Assembly (NCBI GenBank): GCA_023230985.1
Contig: JALNWH010000102.1
Coordinates: 1-6,840, forward strand
Direction: 5' to 3'
DNA: 6,840 nucleotides
Source of the DNA: Bacillota bacterium
GTDB lineage: Bacteria; Bacillota; Clostridia; Lutisporales; Lutisporaceae
This document shows positions 1 through 5,345 of this stretch, one piece after another. Position numbers and translations under genes: made by a program. The number at the start of each line of letters is the position of its first letter. Positions within the stretch are counted from its first letter, which is position 1. Under the pieces are notes generated by a model, which searched no databases, was not told the DNA's origin, and was given only the letters and a program-made list of their open reading frames with translations.

Positions 1-19
1 AAATAGGAGATAAAGTAAA

Positions 20-793
20 GTGATTAAAGAAATATTTTCGGAAGAATTTCATTTATTAAAAAAAATTATAGAGGAAGAAGATATTGCAAGAAATTACTTT
101 ATACTATTAGGACTGTCAAGTGATAAAGAAGTTTTTAATAAAATATATGGAGAATACGAGGGTAATGTGCTAAAGGCAGTATTATTTGTAAGAAAAAGCG
201 GCTTGTTACAGTTTTATGCTCCGGGAGATTTTAATTTGGATGGTTTTGCGGAATTGATTTTTACATTGAATTCTGACAAACTAATAGGTCCGAAATTATA
301 TTGTGACAAGCTTTTCCGTACAAAGGTCTTTACCTCAGCAACGGAAGGAGCCTATATATCCAGATTAGATAAAAACCATGAATTAAAGCATATACATAGG
401 AGATATAAGATAAGAAATATTAATATAAATGATTTAGAAGAAATTGTTGAACTATATAAAAAGGTTTTTCCCAGCTTTAGTCCGAAAGATGTTATGGAAA
501 AGAAGCTAATTACAAATCGGGGGCGAGGGATTTGCATTGAAGACAACAACAGGATAGTATCTGTTGCGCAAACTGATTTTGAAACAAAGAATTCATCATT
601 AATAGTTGGAATTGCTACTGATAGTGATTATAGATGCAAAGGCATGGCAACTGAATGTACATATGTCCTAAGCAATATATTGCAAGAAGAGGGGAAAAAT
701 GTATTTCTCCAATATGATAATCCGGAAGCCGGTGAGATATACGAAAGATTAGGTTATAGAAGAATTGATCGAGTAGTTCATTATAAAAAATAA
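20..793 (+). CDS. GNAT family N-acetyltransferase, two-part protein
   Basis: The product (257 aa) is predicted to transfer an acetyl group from acetyl-CoA to an unknown amine in the cytoplasm. The GNAT domain fills the C-terminal half, from about residue 129. The acetyl-CoA pyrophosphate loop is recognisable as YRCKGMA (R205, G208, A210), and the closing GNAT motif follows with N234, A237, Y241 and LGY at 244-246. Residues 1-128 have no motif I can name; in two-part GNAT proteins this half is often a degenerate second GNAT fold, but that is inference. The start is GTG, chosen because AGGAGA lies nine bases upstream. It stands alone and converges with the tRNA-Pro gene. The substrate cannot be read from the sequence; the GNAT assignment itself is secure. 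Confidence 0.85.
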   Translation: MIKEIFSEEFHLLKKIIEEEDIARNYFILLGLSSDKEVFNKIYGEYEGNVLKAVLFVRKSGLLQFYAPGDFNLDGFAELIFTLNSDKLIGPKLYCDKLFRTKVFTSATEGAYISRLDKNHELKHIHRRYKIRNININDLEEIVELYKKVFPSFSPKDVMEKKLITNRGRGICIEDNNRIVSVAQTDFETKNSSLIVGIATDSDYRCKGMATECTYVLSNILQEEGKNVFLQYDNPEAGEIYERLGYRRIDRVVHYKK

Positions 794-794
794 A

Positions 795-825
795 AGACCC
801 TACAACCGTTGTGGTAGTATGGTCT
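795..825 (-). terminator. Rho-independent terminator of the tRNA-Pro transcript
   Basis: An inverted repeat pairs AGACC (795-799) with GGTCT (821-825), with further inner pairing interrupted by small bulges. Read on the minus strand, the hairpin lies 14 bases past the encoded CCA end of the tRNA and is followed by TTTATTTTTT (794-785), as expected for an intrinsic terminator. On the plus strand it follows the acetyltransferase stop codon by one base, but the bases after it (CCTTGATTTT) are a poor U-tract, so termination in that direction would be weak. Confidence 0.7.
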
Positions 826-839
826 CCTTGATTTTCAAA

Positions 840-916
840 TGGTCTGGGTGAGAGGACTTGAACCCCCGGCCTCTTGAACCCCATTCAAGCGCGCTACCAA
901 ACTGCGCCACACCCAG
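840..916 (-). tRNA. tRNA-Pro, anticodon GGG
   Basis: A complete 77-base cloverleaf can be folded on the minus strand. The acceptor stem CTGGGTG pairs fully with CACCCAG. The D arm is GCGC/GCGC with AGTTTGGTA in the loop. The anticodon stem CTTGA/TCAAG encloses the loop ATGGGGT, giving anticodon GGG (882-880). The T arm has TTCAAGT in its loop, with two G-T pairs in the stem. Discriminator A73 and CCA are encoded (843-840). GGG reads CCC and CCU proline codons. The A32-U38 loop pair and G37 match what I recall of E. coli proL tRNA-Pro(GGG), where methylated G37 prevents +1 slippage. It is a single gene, not part of an array. Confidence 0.97.
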
Positions 917-936
917 ATAACTAAGTTACATAATTG

Positions 937-965
937 AATATAGCATATAGAACATTAATTTTCAA
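937..965 (-). promoter_or_regulatory. Sigma-A type extended -10 promoter of the tRNA-Pro gene
   Basis: On the minus strand TTGAAA (965-960) and TATATT (942-937) are separated by exactly 17 bases, and the -10 is preceded by TGC, an extended -10 element. Transcription would start near 930, leaving about 14 bases of leader before the mature tRNA 5' end at 916. The close match, the spacing and the position directly upstream of the tRNA make this the most convincing promoter in the window. Confidence 0.8.
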
Positions 966-1081
966 GAATTATAAAGAATTTTTTTAAAAGTAAATTTTTC
1001 TTTGTAATAAGAAGGATATCAGGCATTTTTGGAGAAATATATAAGGGATTCTATCAGCATTTTGTATTGAGGATGTTTTGT

Positions 1082-2335
1082 ATGTCAAAAAAAAGAAAAA
1101 GGGCATCTTCCCTTTTTATATTACCTATAATATTGATTGTTATTGTATGTTCTTATATAATACGATATATTTACTTTAGCATTGATACTGAAATAATAAA
1201 ATATGGGGCTATGGAGAGTTCTTTTGATACGAAAGGTTTAATTATAAGGAATGAGTGGGTTTATAACTATAATACAGATTTACAATTAAAAAATAAAATT
1301 CCCGAAGGGCAGAGAATACCTTATGGGAAAAAGATTGTTGAAATTGTAAAGGGTGAAGAAAACATTCAAGATGATTTACTGACAAGAGTTAGTAAATTGG
1401 AAGAAAGAATAGAAGAAATAGAAAAAAGTGAAGCTAATAATCCAATATTTGAAAAAGATATAGAAAAATTAAATAAAAATATAAATAATAAAATAGAATT
1501 GATAAAAAACTATTCTATGGAAGGAGATGTGCACGGTTTAGAAAATCTAAAGAGTGAGCTTTCAAAAGATTTATATAAAAAGTCACTTATTGTCGGAAAT
1601 AATAGTTTTGCCGGTAAAAATTTGGAACAGCTTAAAAGTGAAAAAACGCAATTAGAAGAATTATATAGTAATAACCTAGATGCTGTTTATGCCAAAACAT
1701 CAGGTATCGTTAGTTATAACTTAGACGGACTGGAACAATCCTTAAATCCGATTAATTTAAATAAAATCAGCATTGAAGATGTAAAGCGAATGATTTTTCC
1801 TGATGAAGTGGGAAATAAAATAGAATACCAAAAAGGAGTAAAGATAGTAGAAGATTATACATGGTATATTTGTTGTATTTTTGATGAAGGTCAGGTAAAA
1901 GATTTAAAAGAAGGAAGCAGAATCAGCCTTTTATTTAAAGATAGAGAAAGTCAGCCAATAAATGCTAAGATAAAAAGCATTTCAGATCCTGTGAATAAAG
2001 AGTATTTGATAATTTTCGAAATAAATGAATTTGTAGAAGATTATTATAATGTTAGGCTGGCGGACGTGACTGTCATTACTTGTCGGCATGAAGGTTTTAT
2101 GGTTTCAAGAAGCAGTATCGTTGATAATGATAAGCAAAAAGGCGTATTTATTATTAAAAAAGGAATTATCAAGTTTGTACCTGCAGAAATAATAGCTACT
2201 GAAGATAATAAAGCACTTATTAAAAATGTTGAAAGCAGCGATGAAGATAGTGATACCGTTAGATATATAATTAAAGTCTACGATGAGGTAGTAAAGAATA
2301 CAAAAAAAGTGAAGGATAATCAAAGGATAATGTGA
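1082..2335 (+). CDS. Membrane-anchored HlyD-like (efflux adaptor type) protein
   Basis: This predicted 417-residue protein has a short basic N terminus (KKRKR), one membrane segment at about 11-33, and a large extracytoplasmic part. Residues about 45-92 and 203-225 look like the two halves of a split lipoyl-like domain (KGLIIRNE, then EGQRIPYGKKIVEI; later AKTSGIVSYNLDGLE). The charged stretch 97-200 between them should form a coiled-coil hairpin. Residues about 258-340 resemble a beta-barrel domain, followed by a membrane-proximal-like part with VSRSSIV and IIKKG. This is the layout of HlyD/membrane-fusion adaptors, yet no ABC or RND partner is nearby. I chose ATG 1082 because GAGG lies nine bases upstream; in-frame TTG 1067 and ATG 1073 lack a good site. 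It sits 14 bases before yggS, where B. subtilis has ylmD, so a role in envelope or division is possible but unproven. Confidence 0.75.
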   Translation: MSKKRKRASSLFILPIILIVIVCSYIIRYIYFSIDTEIIKYGAMESSFDTKGLIIRNEWVYNYNTDLQLKNKIPEGQRIPYGKKIVEIVKGEENIQDDLLTRVSKLEERIEEIEKSEANNPIFEKDIEKLNKNINNKIELIKNYSMEGDVHGLENLKSELSKDLYKKSLIVGNNSFAGKNLEQLKSEKTQLEELYSNNLDAVYAKTSGIVSYNLDGLEQSLNPINLNKISIEDVKRMIFPDEVGNKIEYQKGVKIVEDYTWYICCIFDEGQVKDLKEGSRISLLFKDRESQPINAKIKSISDPVNKEYLIIFEINEFVEDYYNVRLADVTVITCRHEGFMVSRSSIVDNDKQKGVFIIKKGIIKFVPAEIIATEDNKALIKNVESSDEDSDTVRYIIKVYDEVVKNTKKVKDNQRIM

Positions 2336-2336
2336 T

Positions 2337-2343
2337 AAGGAGG
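2337..2343 (+). promoter_or_regulatory. Shine-Dalgarno site that sets the yggS TTG start
   Basis: AAGGAGG lies six bases before TTG 2350. It lies inside the longer reading frame beginning at GTG 2332, which makes the longer start unlikely. It begins one base after the stop codon of the upstream HlyD-like gene, so translation of the two genes is probably coupled. Confidence 0.75.
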
Positions 2344-2349
2344 ATTTTT

Positions 2350-3048
2350 TTGAGAAGCTTAGAGGATAATGTTAATAGGATTATGGGAGAGATAAAGGAT
2401 ATATGTTTAAAAAAAGGAAGAGATTATAAAAAAGTAACATTAATAGCGGTTACAAAAACTTTAGATATACCAAGAATTAAAGAAGCTATTGATTTTGGAA
2501 TAAAAAATATTGGTGAAAATAAAGTGCAAGAGTTGATGGATAAGTACGATGATATCAAAGATATCTATGATATTCACATGATTGGGCATTTACAATCAAA
2601 TAAGGTTAAATATATAATAGATAAAGTAAAATTAATTCATTCTGTTGATAGCCTTTCTTTGATGAAAGAAATAAATAAAAGAGCAAAAAGGGCAGGAGTT
2701 AAAGCAAATGTTTTAATTCAAGTTAATGTTGCAGACGAGGCTTCAAAATTTGGCATAAAACTTGATGAGGTAAAGAATTTTTTTGATAATGCAACTCAAT
2801 ATAATAACGTAGTGATTAAGGGTCTTATGACTATAGCACCTCATGTAGAGGATCCTGAAGATGCTAGACCTGTGTTTAAAGCGTTAAAGCTGCTATATGA
2901 TGAACTAGGTGAAAAAAACTATGAGAATGTGAGGATGCAACATCTATCAATGGGCATGACAAATGACTATTTAGTTGCTTTAGAAGAAGGTTCAAACATG
3001 TTAAGGATTGGAACCGGGATATTTGGACAAAGAGTATATAATAAGTAA
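2350..3048 (+). CDS. yggS: YggS/YlmE family pyridoxal phosphate homeostasis protein
   Basis: The product (232 aa) is a cytoplasmic PLP-binding protein of the YggS/PROSC family, a single TIM-barrel domain related to the N-terminal domain of alanine racemase. The family has no firm enzymatic activity and buffers or delivers PLP, which influences amino acid and B6 metabolism. The PLP-binding lysine is visible in VTK at residue 36, the same position as K36 of E. coli YggS. Other family signatures are GENKVQE (55-61), HMIGHLQSNK (76-85), HLSMGMTNDY (198-207) and RIGTGIFG (219-226). The phosphate-binding end of the barrel is therefore intact. The start is TTG. It lies 14 bases after the HlyD-like gene and 13 bases before sepF, the ylmE-ylmF order seen in Gram-positive bacteria. 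Confidence 0.95.
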   Translation: MRSLEDNVNRIMGEIKDICLKKGRDYKKVTLIAVTKTLDIPRIKEAIDFGIKNIGENKVQELMDKYDDIKDIYDIHMIGHLQSNKVKYIIDKVKLIHSVDSLSLMKEINKRAKRAGVKANVLIQVNVADEASKFGIKLDEVKNFFDNATQYNNVVIKGLMTIAPHVEDPEDARPVFKALKLLYDELGEKNYENVRMQHLSMGMTNDYLVALEEGSNMLRIGTGIFGQRVYNK

Positions 3049-3061
3049 AGGAGGTAAGAAA

Positions 3062-3508
3062 ATGGCAGGAGGTATTTTTAGCAAAATATTATACTATATG
3101 GGCATTGGGGAAAGCATAGAGGAAGAATTTGATGAAGTAGTTGATGAGGTTAAAAAACCTTTACTTGAGCCGGTTAAAAAAAGCAACATTGTAAGTATGC
3201 CTTCGGGTCCTAGTCAAATGAAAGTTGTACTGATAGAGCCTACTGATTATGATGATGTACAAGATATATGTGATAATCTTAAAAACAAAAAACCTATAAT
3301 AATTAATTTTGAGAACTTGGATAAAAATATTGCCAGACGCATGGTTGACTTTGTATCAGGTGCCGTGTATGCCATTGATGGTACTATACAAAAAGTATCC
3401 AACGGTATTGTTATCGCTGCGCCGCCAAATGTTGATATTCTTGGTAGCATGGGTGAAATAGGGACTGAAGCTTTTGATTTTGAAAAATTTATGGATTGGT
3501 TAAAATAA
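3062..3508 (+). CDS. sepF: Cell division protein SepF (YlmF), FtsZ membrane anchor
   Basis: SepF (148 aa here) binds the FtsZ C-terminal tail and tethers the Z-ring to the membrane. The N-terminal stretch 1-16 (GGIFSKILYYMG) fits the family's amphipathic membrane-targeting helix. An acidic, proline-containing linker covers about 17-52. The C-terminal globular domain begins near 53 with KVVLIEPTDYDDVQDI and contains NLKNKKPIIINF, ARRMVDFVSGAVYAIDG (91-107) and KVSNGIVIAAPPNVDI. All core segments of the family are present and the length is normal. ATG 3062 has AAAGGAGG seven bases upstream; a longer in-frame TTG start at 3008 would run through the end of yggS and is rejected. It is part of the yggS-sepF-yggT run. 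Confidence 0.96.
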   Translation: MAGGIFSKILYYMGIGESIEEEFDEVVDEVKKPLLEPVKKSNIVSMPSGPSQMKVVLIEPTDYDDVQDICDNLKNKKPIIINFENLDKNIARRMVDFVSGAVYAIDGTIQKVSNGIVIAAPPNVDILGSMGEIGTEAFDFEKFMDWLK

Positions 3509-3527
3509 AAGATTGCGAGTGATTTAG

Positions 3528-3806
3528 TTGAAAGGCTTATTAATTTGGTCAATAAGTAAGTTTTTTTCTATTATTTACTTACTTATACTTATTAGAATTA
3601 TTCTGTCATGGGTTAAGGTTAATTCATATAATAAATATATTGCATTAATATTTCAGCTTACGGACTTTATTTTAGATCCCTTTAAAAGGCTGATTTATAG
3701 ACTTGGCATAGATACAGGATTTTTAGATTTATCACCTATTGTAGCCTATTTTGTATTGCAGTTAGTAGAAACAGCTTTGAAAAGAGTAATATGGCAATTA
3801 TTATAA
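3528..3806 (+). CDS. YggT/YlmG family membrane protein
   Basis: This 92-residue integral membrane protein has two hydrophobic segments, about 8-30 and 66-86. The family signature is visible: RIILSW (23-28), TDFILDPFKRLI (45-56) and LDLSPIVAYFVLQL (66-79). YggT/YlmG proteins sit beside sepF in many Gram-positive bacteria and are linked by neighbourhood to division, and in chloroplast relatives to nucleoid distribution; the molecular role is not established. The start is uncertain. TTG 3528 has only a weak GAGTGA five bases upstream, but no in-frame ATG or GTG gives a better choice and the length fits the family. The gap to sepF is 19 bases. The ylmH gene expected downstream is missing. Confidence 0.88.
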   Translation: MKGLLIWSISKFFSIIYLLILIRIILSWVKVNSYNKYIALIFQLTDFILDPFKRLIYRLGIDTGFLDLSPIVAYFVLQLVETALKRVIWQLL

Positions 3807-3860
3807 ATCGTTTACATATAGCTGGAAGAAAGCCAATGAGTAAGACTTTAATAAAATGTG

Positions 3861-3866
3861 TATAAT
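3861..3866 (+). promoter_or_regulatory. Candidate -10 box of the divIVA promoter
   Basis: A perfect TATAAT stands 48 bases before the divIVA start. No good -35 is seen at 16-18 bases upstream (GAGTAA or TGAGTA there). The region between yggT and divIVA is otherwise non-coding, so an independent divIVA promoter is plausible. A transcript would start near 3873 and have about 40 bases of leader containing the palindrome at 3884-3897. Confidence 0.5.
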
Positions 3867-3883
3867 GTACATGGATAATGTAA

Positions 3884-3897
3884 TATTATTAATAATA
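3884..3897 (+). repeat. 14-base perfect palindrome in the divIVA leader
   Basis: TATTATTAATAATA reads identically on both strands and ends three bases before the divIVA ribosome binding site. It could be an operator half-site pair, but it is made only of A and T in AT-rich DNA and may be coincidental. Confidence 0.35.
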
Positions 3898-3900
3898 GAT

Positions 3901-3906
3901 TGGAGG
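3901..3906 (+). promoter_or_regulatory. Shine-Dalgarno site that sets the divIVA GTG start
   Basis: TGGAGG is eight bases before GTG 3915. A longer in-frame start at TTG 3900 would overlap this site and add residues unlike the N terminus of DivIVA relatives, so the GTG is preferred. Confidence 0.75.
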
Positions 3907-3914
3907 TTAAACGT

Positions 3915-4364
3915 GTGTTAACTCCTATGGATATCCGCAATAAGGAATTTAAAAAAGGGTTTAGAGGATACAATGAAGATGAAGTAGATATATTTATGGA
4001 TAAGATAGTGGCAGAGTTTGAAAAAACATATAAAGAAAATGTAGAATTAAAAGATAAAATTAATACTTTTAATGAAAGATTGGATAGCTATGCTGAGATG
4101 GAAAAAACGCTTCAAAGCACTTTGATAGTTGCCCAGAGGACATCTGAAGACATAGTAGCAAATGCGCGAAAAGAAGCGGATTTGATTTTAAAAGAAACGG
4201 AAGAAAAGCGTAAGGAGATTATTGCTCAAGCAAATACGGATGTGCTTGATTTAAATAGGGATATAGATGAACTAAAAAAACAATTACAAATATTTAAGAC
4301 TAGATATAGGACGTTTTTAGAATCTGAACTGGAGAGTTTAGAAGCTTTTTTTAAAGAGATTTAA
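3915..4364 (+). CDS. divIVA: DivIVA-family polar/septal scaffold protein
   Basis: DivIVA forms coiled-coil oligomers on negatively curved membrane at the septum and poles and recruits division-site, chromosome-anchoring or wall-synthesis partners. The 149-residue product begins MLTPMDIRNKEFKKGFRGYNEDEVD, close to B. subtilis DivIVA. F16-R17 correspond to its membrane-inserting F17-R18, in the loop between the first two helices. Coiled coil covers about 28-55, and a second long helix runs from about 60 to 145, including TDVLDLNRDIDELKKQL. The length is slightly below the B. subtilis protein. The start is GTG. The gene stands between its own -10 element and a strong terminator, so it can be expressed separately from the sepF block. 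Which partners it recruits cannot be told from the sequence. Confidence 0.93.
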   Translation: MLTPMDIRNKEFKKGFRGYNEDEVDIFMDKIVAEFEKTYKENVELKDKINTFNERLDSYAEMEKTLQSTLIVAQRTSEDIVANARKEADLILKETEEKRKEIIAQANTDVLDLNRDIDELKKQLQIFKTRYRTFLESELESLEAFFKEI

Positions 4365-4371
4365 ATAGATT

Positions 4372-4377
4372 TATAAT
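4372..4377 (+). promoter_or_regulatory. Candidate -10 box for the DUF5665-yteA-lspA-rluD run
   Basis: TATAAT lies just after the divIVA stop codon, with a weak TTTTAA 17 bases upstream. The predicted start, about 4384, falls inside the 5' arm of the divIVA terminator, so new transcripts would lack part of the stem and could escape it. No other space for a promoter exists between the terminator and the next gene. Confidence 0.4.
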
Positions 4378-4378
4378 T

Positions 4379-4418
4379 GAAACTCTTTCACTTCAAGAAG
4401 ATTGAAAGAGTTTTCTTT
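4379..4418 (+). terminator. Rho-independent terminator after divIVA
   Basis: A ten-base perfect stem pairs AACTCTTTCA (4381-4390) with TGAAAGAGTT (4403-4412), extended by one more A-T pair, with a 12-base loop. It runs into TTTTCTTT. It lies about 15 bases after the divIVA stop and should end the division-cluster transcript. Confidence 0.85.
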
Positions 4419-4435
4419 AAATTCGGGGGAATGAT

Positions 4436-4729
4436 ATGTCTAAGGGTTTAAACAAAGTAAATAATTCTGATTTTGATAAACAAAAACAGATAGCTATGTT
4501 ACTTGGAGAGTCAAGGCTAGGAGAATATGTAGAAATGATGTCTAATTCAAAAGAAATCATAAAAAGAAATTTTATTGCCGGACTTGCAAGAGGTCTTGGT
4601 ATGGCTATTGGTTTTACAGTGCTTGGCGCATTAGTTTTATATATTCTTCAGAAACTAGTTGTACTTAATTTGCCCTTTTTCGGTAACTTTATTGCTGAAA
4701 TAGTTAAAATCGTACAAGATCACTTATAG
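4436..4729 (+). CDS. DUF5665-type small membrane protein
   Basis: The 97-residue product has a polar N terminus, a conserved-looking centre and one clear membrane segment. LGEYVEMMSN (28-37) is followed by RNFIAGLARGLGMAIGFTVLGALVLYILQKLV (44-75), whose glycine-rich start and hydrophobic stretch at about 55-77 suit a single membrane span. NLPFFGNFIAEIVKIVQ (78-94) forms a second, amphipathic helix. This arrangement matches what I know of the DUF5665 family, found mostly in Clostridia and of unknown function; I cannot confirm by search. ATG 4436 has GGGGGA five bases upstream. The stop codon TAG is part of the next gene's TAGGAGG site, so it is probably co-transcribed and coupled with the yteA-like gene. 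No function is assigned. Confidence 0.8.
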   Translation: MSKGLNKVNNSDFDKQKQIAMLLGESRLGEYVEMMSNSKEIIKRNFIAGLARGLGMAIGFTVLGALVLYILQKLVVLNLPFFGNFIAEIVKIVQDHL

Positions 4730-4738
4730 GAGGTTTAT

Positions 4739-5314
4739 ATGGAAAAAGAATTGACAAAATACTTTAAAGATTTACTATGCAAAGAAAAAAGAGATAAGGA
4801 GAATTCCCTATCTTTAGATAAAATTGGCTTAGGATCTTCTATTAAAGAAAACAGCGGTGAACTATCGTCATATGATAATCATCCCGGTGACCTGGGAAGC
4901 GAAACATTTGAAGCTGAAAAAAACTATTCATTTCGAAAAAATTACAAGACGATAATTAAACTGATTGATAATGCAATTAAAAAGATAGAAAATAATAATT
5001 ACGGGTTTTGTGAGGTATGCGGCAAGACCATTGATATAGACAGACTTAAATTAATACCTTATGCTAGATTTTGCATTGAATGTGAAAAATCATATAATAA
5101 AAGTTTAAATGAGATTGAAAAAGGAAGGCCGATAGAGGAAGAAGTGCTTTGGCCTCCTTTTGGAAAATCATTTCGGGATAATGAAATAGATGATAATATA
5201 CTATTTGATGGCGAAGATACTTGGCAGGCTGTAAAGAATTATGAGGACAATTCGGGTTACGTTGAAGGCATAGAATCAATAAGCAATGAAAAGTATAAAA
5301 AACAATTTGAGTAA
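4739..5314 (+). CDS. YteA-family TraR/DksA-type zinc-finger protein
   Basis: This 191-residue soluble protein belongs to the TraR/DksA C4 zinc-finger group. An N-terminal helical region leads to GELSSYDNHPGDLGSE (40-55), the hallmark of the YteA subgroup, then a helix (about 66-87) with KLIDNAIKKIENNNYG. The zinc site is CEVCG at 91-95 and CIECE at 112-116 (Cys 91, 94, 112, 115), complete, with 17 residues between pairs. The C-terminal part has RPIEEEVLWPPFG and FDGEDTWQAVKNY, also typical of the subgroup. DksA-like proteins insert into the RNA polymerase secondary channel, but this is not shown for YteA proteins, which are annotated as sporulation-linked. TAGGAGG stands five bases before ATG. 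The gaps are nine bases upstream and 31 bases to lspA. The family call is firm, the role is not. Confidence 0.9.
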   Translation: MEKELTKYFKDLLCKEKRDKENSLSLDKIGLGSSIKENSGELSSYDNHPGDLGSETFEAEKNYSFRKNYKTIIKLIDNAIKKIENNNYGFCEVCGKTIDIDRLKLIPYARFCIECEKSYNKSLNEIEKGRPIEEEVLWPPFGKSFRDNEIDDNILFDGEDTWQAVKNYEDNSGYVEGIESISNEKYKKQFE

Positions 5315-5345
5315 ATAGAAAATCTTGTAGTAAAGGGGGCTTTTT

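Noticed and set aside
352..549. Minus-strand open frame of 65 codons
   Set aside because: It lies entirely opposite the acetyltransferase gene and has no domain or supporting ribosome site.
795..840. Plus-strand terminator for the acetyltransferase gene
   Set aside because: The hairpin exists, but the bases after it on the plus strand are not a convincing U-tract, so I assign it only to the minus-strand tRNA.
615..884. Minus-strand open frame of 89 codons
   Set aside because: It runs through part of the tRNA gene, the terminator and the acetyltransferase gene, so it cannot be a normal protein gene.
917..1081. Plus-strand promoter for the HlyD-like gene
   Set aside because: TATATA at 1038-1043 was considered, but no acceptable -35 lies at 16-18 bases and AT-rich DNA gives many such matches.
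2105..2323. Minus-strand open frame of 72 codons
   Set aside because: It is the complement of the HlyD-like gene; the hydrophobic, Ile/Phe-rich product reflects AT-rich lysine and asparagine codons read backwards.
3008..3061. Longer SepF start at TTG 3008
   Set aside because: It would overlap the end of yggS and has no good ribosome site, whereas ATG 3062 has AAAGGAGG at ideal spacing and gives the standard N terminus.
3247..3552. Minus-strand open frame of 101 codons
   Set aside because: It overlaps sepF and the start of yggT, both well supported by family motifs, and has no recognisable domain.
5064..5279. Minus-strand open frame of 71 codons
   Set aside because: It lies inside the well-supported YteA-family gene and shows no independent evidence.
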